Of a stretch of 64,000 nucleotides of DNA, positions 37,001 to 50,500 are shown piece after piece. The stretch is from Drosophila miranda. Taxonomy: Eukaryota > Arthropoda > Insecta > Diptera > Drosophilidae. The translations under genes and the position numbers were made by a program. Position 1 is the first letter of the stretch; each line of letters begins with the position of its first letter. The notes under the pieces are model-generated. The model was not told the DNA's origin. It did not search any database and saw only the letters and a list, made by a program, of their open reading frames with translations. The DNA lies in NCBI RefSeq assembly GCF_003369915.1, contig NC_046674.1, positions 15,004,001 through 15,068,000 on the forward strand, in the 5' to 3' direction.

Positions 37001-40000
37001 GCAAAGAAGTCTCCCCACCCCCCCACCCGCCAGCCCCCAGTCCCAGTCTAGCCAAGAAAAAAAGAAGAAATAATTATATTTATTTTAATGTGTTTTCTTT
37101 TTCTTTTCTTTGGTCGGGCGGCTGCTGCTGCTGGCTGCTGGCTGCCTTTTCCTCTGTTTTCCGTGTTTATCCACACAGCAGCTGTCGTTTTCCACAGCCC
37201 GGCATTACTGTGAATTTTCAATTAAGCCAAGCACTGCCTCCCCGCCCGAGAGCCCCCCCGAGAGCCCCCCCGAAAGCCCCCCCGAAAGCCGCCCGTAAGC
37301 CGCCTGTCTGCCTGCGTGCCTGGCCAACAGTTCTCTCTATCCATTCCTTTTCAATGCGGCTGCGGAAAAATGATGAAAGCTTTCTCTCTATCCGTACCCT
37401 ATCCGCCAGTATCCCCCCCTCTCGACGCTTCAGCGCTCCTCCGCCCTGCAGGCAGACGAAAGGGAAGGGCCAGAAGTGTCATGGAGTGGCAAGGTTATGC
37501 GTTGTGCATAAGCAATTAGCTTTGCGGTTTCCACTACTCGGATGATGCCCCGCTTTGGGGTCACACACACTCACACACACACACACACCCGTACGAGTAG
37601 CACTCCAGGCAGTGTGTAGAAATGGAAATTGATTTGGCGGAACTCTCAGTTCTTCGATCATTACACAAAAGAGAGAACATGAACATCCATTACTGATCCG
37701 ATCGGATCTGAACTGGAACTTATTTCAACACGAAATTGCTTCACAGACGGTCTAGTTTTTGTGGCTGTACACGTTGGATTATCACCTTTGAAGGTGACTC
37801 TAAATAGGTGCGATTAAAGCTTCCGATAATTCCCATATGGTCTAGTGACTTGGATACCAAATCAGAGCCAATCTGTAGAGATCTTGCTGGCAATTAGCCA
37901 AGCCCCCGTTTCCAAGGGCTCGACCCCGCACCATCACCAGCACCAGATGATAGATCGACGGCCCATAAATGTACTTGAAAACGTTCGAGGCGGTGCGTTC
38001 AGCGATTGCAGCAATTTTCACACTCCGAAGGCCGCGCACAATTGCCTGATGGCTGGAACGAGCACATATGCAAATGGGAGTGCATCTAAGAGACTAAAGA
38101 GAGAAAGATACAAAACGGAAAGCCAATCCATGGATCGATCTGTGGGGATCTACGTGCTGTGCTCGCTCGATCGCTCGTTCGCTCGAACGTTTCAATCCGC
38201 GGCTGTGGCTGTCATTTAAACCGAAGCGAAACCTGAGCGATTGCAGAGCCCGCGATGTTCTCACGGCGAGTTACACAAAACGCCGCACATCACGTTTCCA
38301 GCATTAATGGGAATGTCTGTCTGTCTGTCTGTCTGTCCGTCCGTCCGTCTGGCTATTGCTCCACTCCAATCCAATCTCCAGTGTACTCCACCACTCCACC
38401 TCCTCTCTATACGCCACGGTGTACTCCACCACTCCTCCTCCTCCTCTCTATACGCCACGGTGTACTCCTCTTTCTCTCTCTCTCTCTCGCTAAGCCACAG
38501 TGTACTCCTCTCTCTCTCTACGCCACACTGTACTCCAATCCATTCCCTCGACTCCATTCACGACGGCGCTCGCTCAGCTCTCAGGCCCCGCCATAAACTT
38601 GTGTAGAGCCCAAAACGTGAGAGAAATAAGAAAGGAAAAAACAACAAAAAATGAATAAAACAAAATAAAATACAAGTAAAGAAGAGACTCTGCAGAAATT
38701 ACCGAAAAGAGAAGAGAAACAATAAAAATAAATGCTCGTAGACCCAATTAAATCGTGTTACAAAAAAAAAAACACACACACAACCCCAAAGTGGGGACTA
38801 TGCTACGGGTATACCCTGTAGATGTGTGTAAGTCGCGCTAATTAAGCAAATTAGTAAAAAACAAAACAACAAAAAACAAAATGGAAATGGAAATGGAAAA
38901 AAATGAGATACAATATGCGCTGCGGTCAGCGGCGTCTCGTCTCGTCTCGTCTGCCTTTCTACCCCACTTTTGTGTGGGGCCCCTGCCTCTGTGGGGCGCA
39001 TTGTCAACATTTTGACCCATAAAATTTCCCACCAAAATTATAGTAATTTTCGCTAACTCAATTTGATGAACGAAAACGAAAAACAACACGAGGGAAAACC
39101 AGGAGATAGATACTCGTAAAATTATAGGAAAAGTGGACCCAGAGGCGGACGCTGTGTTTCTGTGTTTCTGTGGGAGTCGAGCGATTGCCGATTGCAAAAG
39201 TAGCCGAAAATTGTTTTGTTCGAGGAAAATGGAGGAAAAACCAAGGCAATTTTCACTATCCAGTTACCGGGGCTTCTTTTTGGGCTGGTTGAAGATGCCG
39301 CCGCATCGGGCACAACCGCATAATTACGATGTGGAGGTGGGGGTAGGGGCATGGAGGGGAGGAATACATAATGTTTTACGGCTGATCGGCCCATCAAATG
39401 CTTCCCCCATAAAACATATGTATATATGTTGCTATCTCGCTCTCACAAGGAAATCAATAATGCCACAATGTTGTGGGTGAAGCAGCCAAAGCAAAGTCTC
39501 CACCACATCTCGAGTGCCCGTCTCCATTTCTGTTACAAATCCCCTGAAAGAAATGTGTGGGGGCATGGACAAAAAACACACAAAACATTGCAACATGGAT
39601 ACATCTTTATGCACTCCCCTGGCCGCCCCCCTGACCGGCCACAGGCCAAGTGACAGCCAACAATTATTTAAGAAGCCTGCGAACATGTGCGATTGGATCT
39701 TCTGCTGCATACGCGCGTGCAATTAGTGGCACGGTGGCACGGTGGCAAGGAGGCAGAGAGCGGGACACGCTGTGGCCTGACGGAAAACATTTTGCGAATT
39801 TAGAATAAAATATGAGGTTTATTTTAAGATACGTTTTGTGCTGCCAGCGAAAGAAGAAAGCAGAAAGCAGCGGAGCAGCAGAGCAGCAGAGCAGCAGAGG
39901 CCCCATGGATGGCCTATTGCCGACAGCTGAATAATAAATTTAGCACACAGGTCTTCGATTTTTCTCGTTCGCCTGTGCTTTCCCCACCAAAACAGCTGAC

Positions 40001-43000
40001 ATTGACACTTTTCGTGGGGCAGAAAAATCGTTTAAGGTTATTTATAATAAACGGGAACGCACGGGGCAAAAATGGTTGCAAAGAGAAGAAATGCCACAGT
40101 CACGAGTGCGATTTACATTTGAATGGCAATCCATAATATACACCGATATACAGGGGTGGGGGGAGGGGGGGTGCTCCACACCAACTACGGCCCGTAGAGC
40201 CAGCTCTATTCCACTCGATTTCCGTGTCGCTATCGCCGCACTTAACCTTCAACTCGCATTGAAGCCCGTCGCCATTCGATGGGGTTGTCTTTTGTCTCCA
40301 TCTCCATCTTCGTCTCCGTCTCCGTCACACCCTCTCCACCGCCCACGAGCTGCGACAGGGGGTACACGGGTGAGAGGAACAATTAAATCACAAAAATTTA
40401 TTAAGTGATTCTAGCAACGCGTCGCCGAGTGTTTGTTTGCGGGAATTGGCATTGCTCGCGTTTTGAATGGAGTGCCTTAATTGTTGCCGAATTTTGTAAG
40501 GGACGGGGGCGGAGAGGGGTGGGGGTGGGGGTAAGCACCGTTAAAGGTCAAACGAGTATTTGGCAAAAGCTACAGAAGAGAGAGAGAGAGGAGAGAGCGC
40601 CAAGTCGAAAAAGAAACCGAAACCGAAAACGGGCAAAGTCACTCCCCCCCCCAAACCCGCAACCCCGCCTATCAGAGCCATAGAAAAGCTGTAGAATTAT
40701 GAGCATCAAAGAAATAAAAGAGAGAGAGAGAGAGAGAGAGACAAGGTATAAAACGAGTTTCACAACATCAACTGTCGAGAGCAGGAAACCTTGCTGCCTC
40801 CGTCTCTGTCTCTGCCTCTGCCTCTGCCTCCGCCTCTTCTGTATCCGCCGGGTTGACGCTGACGCTGATGGTGACGTGAGCCGTGGAGAGCATACAGAGC
40901 AAGATGCAAGATGCAAGATGCACATGCAACGCGCGAGGTGACATGCTACACATTGATAAGTGCCTCTACATGCACGAGCGTGTGTGTGTATCTGTATGGT
41001 ATAACGGTTCACGGCAAACGGGGCGCATCAATCGAAGGCGGAGATGTTTTTCGGTCCGCCGTTTGGTCACTCGCTCGCCGCCGAGCCACACAACAGTTCA
41101 AAAGATAACCCACTTTTCAGATAACTGTGAATATCCTTGTGGGGCATAGCTGCAGAGCTGTGGCACGAAGCTGTTTCTGTTGTGCCATCGATTAGTCTGA
41201 ACATCGGTATAATCTGTGTATTGCCAGGGAAAACGAAGCGAAAGTACTGGGGAAAACACCTCAATCTAGTGGATAGCTTATTGGCCCTTGAAAGTGGGTG
41301 GTTTTTTTAGGGAATATTCAATGTAAAAACCTCCAAAGGACACCCTCTTTGACTACCCCTAATGGTGCCAATGGCAGTGCTTCCTGCTTCCCAGAAATCA
41401 TCTTCTTGGGGGAAAACCCCCACCCTTACAGCTGTAATGGCATGAGAACTATTTCATAATATGGGGCTAAACCCCAATCAATAAGAGAGCAAACAAAATT
41501 GACTTTCCATTGAATATTCCATGAAACTGGATATTTCCCGTAGATTTGTTCCTAGCGCTTCATGGAAATTCCCAGCCGAAACCAACTAATTTGCAAAAAA
41601 ACAAAAAAAAAAAAAAAAAAAACTTTTAGCATGACCAAAACACACACAAAAATCGATAAATGCCCTAACGCGAACTGTGGTTTGGGCTGTGGGGGAATGC
41701 GGTAGGTGTGAGAAATGGCATGCGGGCGGCTCTGGGGTCGAACCGAACGGAATGGAATGGAACGGAAAGGAAAGGAACGGAACGTAACCACTCGTCAAGT
41801 GTGTGCCCTGAGCCTGTGAACACGTAGGCGTTAACGGGGTTGACAACTGCAGCAACGAAGAAGAAGAAGAAAAAAAGGGGCAAAGTGGCAAAGGCAGGGG
41901 CAGGAACACCTGACAAGGCAGGGACAGGGGCAGGGGCAGCGGCAGGGGGAGTTGGGGGATGGCCCAGACAGGAAGCCTCTCAGGAAGGAAGTTCCTGCCG
42001 CTGCGGCAAAGGAAGTGGTTAAAACAATATGGAAAAAAAAACCGTGGTGGTGGTTAGGTTCGGCTCGGATGGTGCGATGGTGGCAGTGGCAGCAGCAACA
42101 GCACTCGTGAATGTACCGTAACAGTTGTTGTTGTTGTTTGCTGCTGCTGCTGCCGTTGTTGGTGTGCCAATTCTAGGCGCTGCATTGGCAACAGTCGCGC
42201 TTCGCCGGTTTTGCAACTGAACTCGGGCTGCCGTCTGCCACCGCTGCCACCGCTGCCACCACTGCCACCGCTGCTGCATTGCGCGTAATCAGTGAAGCAA
42301 CAAACCGTGGCAGCAACTACAACCAGCAATAGTTGCAGAAGAGCTCTGGCTAAAACGCTTTGTGTTTGGCGAGGAAAAACTTGTATGCCGTTTGGCAGTG
42401 GAATGACACAGTTTCATACGAGAGGAGAGCCACGAGAGGCACCAGCTCACACACACTCTGATGCAGGCTTGAGAGGAGCCACTAACACACACACACACAC
42501 AAAAAATAGAGTCTTTGCTTACTTTGTGCCTTTTCAGGATTCGCGCAATTGAATTGCATTTGCAATTGCGTTTGATTGTATTTGCACTTTTGCTTAGCAT
42601 TTCACACTGAGAGGATCGATGTCGATGTCGATGCTGCTGCTGCTGCGCCACGAATATCGAGCGGCGGCGCCTCCAATAACAATGTAAAACAAAAAAAAAA
42701 AAAACCGAGACGACGACCTACGACCGCTGCTGCTCTCACTGACCGAATCGAACCGAACCGACCACGGCAAAGGAAATTTTTACAATGAGAGCCAGCCCCA
42801 AACGAGACCCGTTGAGGCGTTAGGCCGACGTTTGTCTTTCACTGCTCTGCTGCTGCTGCTGCTGCTGCTGGCTCACACATACACACACCACCGCAGACAG
42901 AAGCTGGCTGGCAACGAAAGCAGAGCACACAGCAGAGATGACGATGATGGTGCGGCGATGGCAAGAGAGAGAGCGAGAGCGAGCACAACTGAGAGCCGCT

Positions 43001-46000
43001 TGTGTGTGTTTTGCATACAAATATATATACACGTTTCTGTGCGAGTGTTCTTGGACGACCACTTGTTTGACAGGTCTCTCTCTCTCTCTCGCCCGCTGTC
43101 TGTCTGCCTCTCCCGCTCTTTCGCACTGCTGTGTGCTCTCTCCGGCATCAGCTGTGTGTGTGATGCTCAGCAGCTGACGGCCTGCAGCGTTGCCAGACGA
43201 CAAGAAACGGACCTCACTGCGCAAATAGCAGTAGAATCTACTGCGTTTTTGCCCAAAATGGGAACGGGGGGTAAAAAGGGACTGAAATACGCAATAAATA
43301 TACAGGACAGGATTACCTTTCGTTTGTGCTTAGCTTGGTTTCCGTAAAAGATATGGCTTTACTCACCTGAAAGAGAGGAGAAACGATAGATGGTTAGAAA
43401 ATGAGTTACAATTAATTAGCCCCAAAGGGTGAGACCTTTCATCCTTATCAATGGTTGGGAAGGTAACCCCAAAACCCGCATGATATTCCATCCCATCCCC
43501 TGTCTCCCTAAGGTACAATTATCACGCTCTTTGGGCTCTCCACTCCATTCATGAGGAGGAAACAGAGTAAGAAATCAAAAAAAAAAAAAAGAACAGAATA
43601 GAAAGAAGAATAACACAGGAACTGCATTTCACGGAATCGAGGAATCATTTGCTGGAGAAGTAAACGCATCGTCATTCACAGCAAATAAGGTTCAAAAACA
43701 GGAACACGGCCACAGAGCAGCTGTCGGCCAAAGAGAGAGAGAGAGAGAGAGACAGGGAGAGGGATAGAGAAGAAGGAGCGTAAGGTGAGAAGCAGATAAA
43801 GTCGGGAACGAATCACCCGCCCGGGCAGCCATCCCTCCCAGCCAGCCAGCCAGCAAGCCAGCACCTGTGACCGCCCGCGACGCAGTGCGGCAAGTTCAGT
43901 TGCACCACTGGCAGAGTCGTTTACAAGGCACACACACACACACACAGAGCGGCTAATGGAACGCGCTCCATGAGCCACGCCGTGTCTTGTGGAGCCTGCG
44001 TCTGGCAGTGCGGCAACTGCAACTGCAACTACGCGACGCTCGGCTGCTTTCTAGCGGTTCTCTGTCTATGCCACTTGCCATTACTTGAATTGCTTTGAGC
44101 CCATTACTTGTGGCAGCAACGACTATTGAAGCTGCGTTGCACACGTTCTCTAGTTCTCTCCATCCTCTATCCTTTCTACTTTACTCCGAAAGAGAGGAGC
44201 CTGTGCGGTGGCGTGTATTGGTTTGCTGAAGCAGTTCAAAGGACATCAATCTTTGGATCTGTCCCCCTTTGAGGCTTCGAGAAAAAACCATATTTCACAG
44301 CATCGAACTATCGCGGGGCAAGAAATAAACTTTAAACATCCCTCATAGGGCCTTAGGGATATTCCGTACAATTTGTTTAGCTTTTAGAAAGTGGTTCTGC
44401 TCTCTTCATAAATTGATAATAATATTTTGAAAGCAATCAAAATCATTTGCAAATCGATTCCCTTTGGAGTTTATCCTTGTTCTACAAAAGTTTCGCCTTG
44501 CATTCAGAATCATCTAGAAGCTGTCAGGGTTGACCCTATTTAATCGAAAACTTGTATTGATTATTCTCGAAAGTGTTTGTTTGATTTGGCTCGTGACCTT
44601 TAGTTATCCTTCTAGTGGGGCCACAGTGGCCTTACAAATATGAGGATAATACAATTTGGTCCACGAAATGGTCTAATCAAAATATTGCAAGTAATATTGT
44701 AGTTTGTACGAAATAAGGTGTACGAAAAAGGGAGTCTGGTGTATGAAAAAAGATACGCTTAGCCTTCGCTTAGATTGCTATTACTGTGAATGCAGTGAGC
44801 TCTGAAGAAACTAAACTTGTATAAGGTTTGACGATAGAAAAAACAAGAAGCATTCGCCTATGCCATCAGTTTGGAATCGTGCTTTGAATATTCTGATTCG
44901 ACCATCGAAAGACGACTCAAAAACAAGACCCGCTTAAGCGAGGGCTAGGAGGGTACTTTGGATTGGTGCCCCCTATAAGAATAATAATACAGTTTACACA
45001 GCTTATTCTCGATTTCCTTATAGCGGATTGATATATGCAGGTGTTTTGGAAAAGTAAGCACATGTGGCCCCCACAAAGCAAGTTTTAATTGTTATTGTTG
45101 TTTATCGATCTCTGTTATCTTTGATTTACGATTAATTATCGTTCTACCTGGGTCCCCCTTCTCCCTTAGCCCCCACTCCAGCACTCCATATTTTCTCACT
45201 TTCTGCCCCCCACCGCTCGCTGCACAACTTAATTACAAAGTGAAAGAGCTGCTAACGAGAGACACCGAGAGAGGGAGAGAGAGAGAGATAGATCTGTTCC
45301 TGGTGGCAGACCAAAAACAACAATCAAACGGAATAAACGGAAGAAGTATGCAAAGAAAATACTATCCCGATATTGCTCTCTTGCCTTCACTCTCTATCTC
45401 GATTGCTTCCTTTCTCTTTCTAAATTGTTTTTATTGCCGTAGCTGATGTTTATGTTGATGGTATACCCTAGCAAAGGGTATGATTGGACGCAGGGAATGA
45501 AGAACTTTTGAAGCTTTGCCCTTTCTTCCACATGTGGAACGTATAACAGTGTTTGGCACCAGTGCAATGTTCCGTTTTGCCTGCCATCTACGCACACAAA
45601 CCCACTGCAAAGCATGTGAAATATTCAAGTTAAATATTCGTAATCTTCTGCCCAGGAAACAATCGATCGGCAAGGGAGGGTATCAAAAGCATCGGCCCCT
45701 GAAGTTAACCTTTCTTTCTTGTTTTTATTGCCGTTTCTGATGCTGTCGCTGTCGCTCCGCCTCCGGCTCCGGCTCTGGCTGCTGTTTTTGTTTTTTATTC
45801 TGCTCTTTTTATTCGTTTTTCTAGTTTTATTTGCGGGCAGTAGGAAAGAAAAGGCGGCGGGAGTTCCGTTTAGTCGGTCACGCCACCCCATCCCCACACA
45901 CACAAACATAACAGCAAGACGTATCAAGATGTTGTTGTTGCTGCTGCTGCTCTGCTCTGCTGCCATTACTACAGTTATTGTGTGCTTGCTGCTCTGCTGC

Positions 46001-47195
46001 GCTGCTTCTCTGCTGTGGGTCATGCGCATTGCAGATGACGTCAGAGGTAGCCGTCGAATTTAGGAAGTGCGCAAAAAACAGAAACAACACAATGTAGCGC
46101 CACATAAATGCACACAAACACTCCCATATGCGTGTGTGTGTGCGTATACAGATTTATGCATATGCGTCTCAGATCTGTCGCTGTGTGATTTATGTGTCGC
46201 CAAGCAGCGAAAGGGGGCGTGTCAAATTGAAGGCAAGGGGCACATATCCCCACACAGCCCCATGCACATGTGCATATGTAGGTATGTAGGTATGTATGTA
46301 TGTAAGTGTGACCCCCAACCCAACCACCGATTATTTATGTATGTTTATCTTTCGACCACATGGAAACCGCACAAAACGCTAAGAAAATGAAGGAAAAACT
46401 GCGCAGCAAAAGCAAAATTTAATAATTTACAAGAAGTGCCCGCGGCAGGGGGGGCGTGGGGCAGAATAGAGAAACCGCCGCAATGGCGAAAACAAAAACA
46501 ATGATAGGCAGAGAAAATCAGCTGTTTTTCTGAACTGCGACCAAACACACACACACACACATAGAGAGGGAGAGTAAGAAATCGAGAGAGACAGCGAGAG
46601 AGAGAGAGTAAAGAGTAAAGAGAGCCCTAACACACATGTTTGACTTTGCAAATTACTTTGTCCCTGTCCCTGTCCCTCTTTGAAGCACTCTTCGGATTCG
46701 GAACGAAGACAAAAACCAATAGGCTAAGCAGGCTGAAGGTCGACCAGAGGATACCCATTGGTCTATCTTTGAGATGGAGTTGAGAAAGGGGCAACACTGA
46801 AAGGATTCCACATTTAAAACTCCCATATTTCGTGAATTAATAATGAATCGATTGATAACAGCTGTATTTATAATTCAATTAGACTTCTGGCTGTTTTCCG
46901 ATCTGTTCTGCGGTCAATCGATTACCTGTATAGCAAATATTCGACTGTTTATCTAAGTTCCTATGGCATTGAAGCTTTATTGGTGTTTTTGGTATACGAT
47001 TATGAGAGATCTCTTGGAATATACCTATAGCAATTCTTTTAAGCTTTCTGGATCCAGAGGCATATTCCTTCCGCACTATTCTTTTAGTTGGGGAAGCACG
47101 TACCTCATCAAACTTATCCCGTTCCCATTCCTTTGCCCGCGATCAGAAATATTCAATAAATATCCTTATCGCTATGCCTCTTCGTCTGATCTTAC
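34073..47195 (-). other. Large Mob2 intron upstream of the middle first exon
   Basis: About 13 kb. The part next to 34072 should hold the promoter and 5' untranslated region of the middle isoform. I see no further coding exon with the required phase-2 donor and coherent protein text. Simple repeats include GT at 34375-34406, GGGAT at 35325-35352, GGACCATC at 36300-36342, GAGAGCCCCC at 37245-37290, CTGT at 38320-38350, a larger minisatellite at 38380-38540 and GGAAC/GGAAT at 41745-41795. The 44280-44960 stretch is AT-rich and looks like old transposon or unique intronic DNA. Confidence 0.5.
38380..38540 (+). repeat. Minisatellite of 29-41-base units
   Basis: Five starts of the motif GTGTACTCC or CTGTACTCC (38380, 38417, 38458, 38498, 38527), separated by CT-rich filler of varying length and a conserved TACGCCAC(G/A). 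The spacer variation comes from an internal CT/TC microsatellite. Confidence 0.75.
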
Positions 47196-47575
47196 CGACA
47201 GAAACAGGTGACCGTCTCCTCGACGTCCATTGGCAGCGACAGCTGTGTGGCAGGGCCAGCGCCACCGCCGCCTCCAGCTGCGGCTCCGCCGCCCGGTGGA
47301 GCATTGGAATTCGACTTGCCGCCGTTGCCGTTGGCGCTCTGTCGCGGCACGGCGCGTCCGGGCACATGTCGCGACGATGAGTGCAGGAATGTGGCGGCAA
47401 ATGTGGAGGACAGCGAGGTGTGCGACGCGGACGCTCGCGGAGTGGAGGCCGTGGGAGTCTGCGGTCCCGTGGAGGAGCCATCGCCAGCATCCGCCAGCGG
47501 CACTGAGGAGTAGCGCACGAGAATGGCCCGACTGACGCGGTTGCCGCCCGTCAGGTTCGAGATGGCCCAGTTCAT
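47196..47575 (-). CDS. Mob2: Mob2 alternative first coding exon, distal
   Basis: An ATG at 47575 opens 126 codons: MNWAISNLTGGNRVSRAILV, then RYSSVPLADAGDGSS, a Ser/Thr/Pro-rich stretch and a Gly-rich run, ending ETVTCFC. The donor CG|GTAAG leaves two bases that complete an arginine codon with the first core exon (CFCRKARRKERD). The open frame, phase match and conserved-looking start support it as a third Mob2 N-terminus. It lies 29.5 kb upstream of the core exons, so this transcript spans the nested glue gene and both alternative exons. Confidence 0.8.
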
Positions 47576-50500
47576 GACCGAGGGAACTGGGAGCTGGGAG
47601 CTGGGAACTGGGAACTAGGAACTAGCCGCGCTCAGGGCTCGACTGCAACTGAGTGCACGGCCGGGGCATGTGGCACCCAGCTCGAGGGCACGCCAGAGCG
47701 GGAAGCCTTTGCACAACCTAAATATACACAATCCCCGGCCCGGGGATGGACTTTTGCTCTGCAAAATTGATTTGGTCTAGTGATTTGCGCCTCCTCCCGG
47801 CGGGTTCTAGCCAGCGACTCGACTTGGACTCGGGGGCAGCAGGGCCCCCCAGCAGCAGGCCCTGTCCGGGTCTGCCAATCAATGAAGCACAACAAAAAAT
47901 GGCCAACTGTCACTTTGTTTCTTTTGCTGCCTCTTCCGCCGGGCCTCATACCACTCGCATTATTGTATTTATGCCCCTTCTGCCTCTTCCGCACTGCACT
48001 TGCACCCGTTGCCGCCTCTAATTCAATTAGAGTTCTGCTAAGTGCGCCTCAAGGCTGTCCGCCGCTGCACATGCCATCAGGCAGGCAGACAGGCAGGCAA
48101 AGCGGCGAGGGTAGCTAATGATGTACCTGGGATCGTCTTCTCTTTTGATGTCCCTGCAGAACCATTGTTTAATGGTGGCTGCATCTCCACAAACAGCTAT
48201 ATATCGACACATCTGGAGCATCTCCAGCATATATTATGCATATCTTTATTCATAGGAGGTCGAAGAATTACTTAAGAAAAGTATAATCTATAAACTAATT
48301 TCTGTGGAGCCAAGATCCTTTAGGAAAACAGCTTCAATATACTATATTCCAGAATATTCGAATTGAGGAAATTCATTCCAAAATCGAGATTAAACATGGT
48401 CTATAGGGAATGAAGAATGAAGACTATATGTACGTCCATATGTACATATCTTTCCCCAGTAAAATCAAGAGCTCTCCTCGCTGTGGCTAAGGCAACAGAA
48501 ATCGATGTATTTTCTCTCTGTTTCTTTGTCTATCTCCCTCTCTCTTGGCCACATTTTTAATTGTTTTTCCTGGGCTCTAATGAAAAACCCTGCTGCTCCA
48601 TTGGAGGGCGATGACGTCCACTCAAACCCGTTCCGGATATATGTATCTCCTCCACATCCATCCTGCAGCGTGTAGATATTTCTCCCATCTTTGCGGATGT
48701 GTGCTTTTCCCCTCTTTTTCCTTTCCTTTCTTTTTTTTTTGTTTTTTTTTTTTGGGTTATGGGGTGTGACATGTGACACAATTTGTTTGTTCTTTGTTGC
48801 TCTCTCACATCGTTTACATTATTTCCCCCCTGCCGTTTGCTTTGCCAATTTGTGCGACAGCATCCACAAAAGGTTTACCCCCATGTGTGTGGGTGTGGGT
48901 GTGTGTGTACTCGTGTATATAGATGTGACTAACGACATCGCCGTCGGGATAGCCAACGTTATCAAGTTGTCAGCGAGTTGTGTGAACTTAATTTGTCCGG
49001 CGGAACAGGAGAGCCACGGAATGGCTTCCAATCAACTCGATTTCCGCCATATTCCGACACCGACGGCTCACTTTGTGTGCCTAATCACTAAACTGTGCCT
49101 AATTGGATGTTTTAGCACTCATTCCTGGCTTACAAAATGTTCAAATCGGGCCTGAATGTTATTCCATATCATTCCACATCTTATCTGACACAATCTGATG
49201 GAAAACTACTTAAAATCTGCATTACATGCAATTTAATTAAACATTTTGCAGGGCAGACATCTCCTTTGTTCTGCGGACTGGATTCGCCGTCCAACCCAAA
49301 AGCAGCTCTTGAGTTTCCATTGAATAATCGTCTGTACCTATCGTACCCGATCTACCCAAAGCAGGCTGATTTCCACCAAAAGTGGGCTGGGACTCTGAAG
49401 AGCTAATTCCCTCTTTATATCCGCAGGTAGGAACATCTTATGGTTCCCATGACAACCCTTTCGTAGAGTAGTCTCCTTTTTTTTTTTTTTTCAACTGTGT
49501 TCTTTCATCCATTCCTGTTCCTCGTGTTGTAGATCTTTGAAGATTGAGCTTTGAATGAGAATAAAATTACCGCAAGGCATAGAAATGCCCCCAAATGACT
49601 TTGGGTAGATCTGATTTGCAATCATTTTTCATATATGGGAGTTAGGTGGCTCTTCAAGGGGGAACATTTCAACGAACCGTACCACAGGTACCTGATTTTA
49701 TATATCCACCGATTTCCCATATATATGTTTATGGGACTCACGCCTACGTGAACCGTTTCCGAGTATGGCAATGAAATTAGCTAGTTCATTAAACCTGGCC
49801 CTTATCATCTATAGCCTCCGCCTGCAACGTCCTCCTCTCCTCTCCTCTGCTCTCCTCTCCTCATCGATTTCGATTTCGTTTTGTCTGCGTAGAAGCATAA
49901 ACAACAAGTAAGAAGACCACACTAGAGTGGGCCGACTACCAAATACCCTCTAGATATTAATTTTTCCAATGTCGTTTCAGAAGATACGCCTATAGAATTC
50001 TGTATGTGCTGCTCATAGAGATGGACAGATGCGTGTCGTTCTTCTGCCTGTTGATGAACATATGTATATACCCGAGTTTCTCCATGGTTTAGAGGGTATG
50101 CTGAGCGAAGCAGAAGATGAAGACGAACCACAAATAAACGCAATCAAAGCGCAGCGATGGCCTTGCGCCTGGGACTCGGACGCGGATGTGTGCTTGTGGT
50201 TGTGTGGATGTCTGGATGCAGACAGAGGAGCAGACTGATCACACACACATTGACAGCATACGAACACGGTGTACATCGATTACATTACTCGGTCACACAG
50301 CCACATTTGAGAAATCGATAATGCTGTCCCATTGATTTTTTGGAACAAACACCAGTGCAGCTCCTACAGGAGTAGGAGAGCCGTCTTGCAGGGGCAGCCA
50401 ACGGAAGGCAGCCACAAAAGGCAGCGACGAAAAAAGAAATTTCTTGTGACGACAGAGACGCGAAACGAGGCCAATTGGCGAGGGGCCAAACTGGTGGGGC

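Noticed and set aside
42830-43347. 171-codon plus-strand ORF
   Set aside because: Built on CTG and CT microsatellites; opposing frames are equally open and no splice phase fits Mob2.
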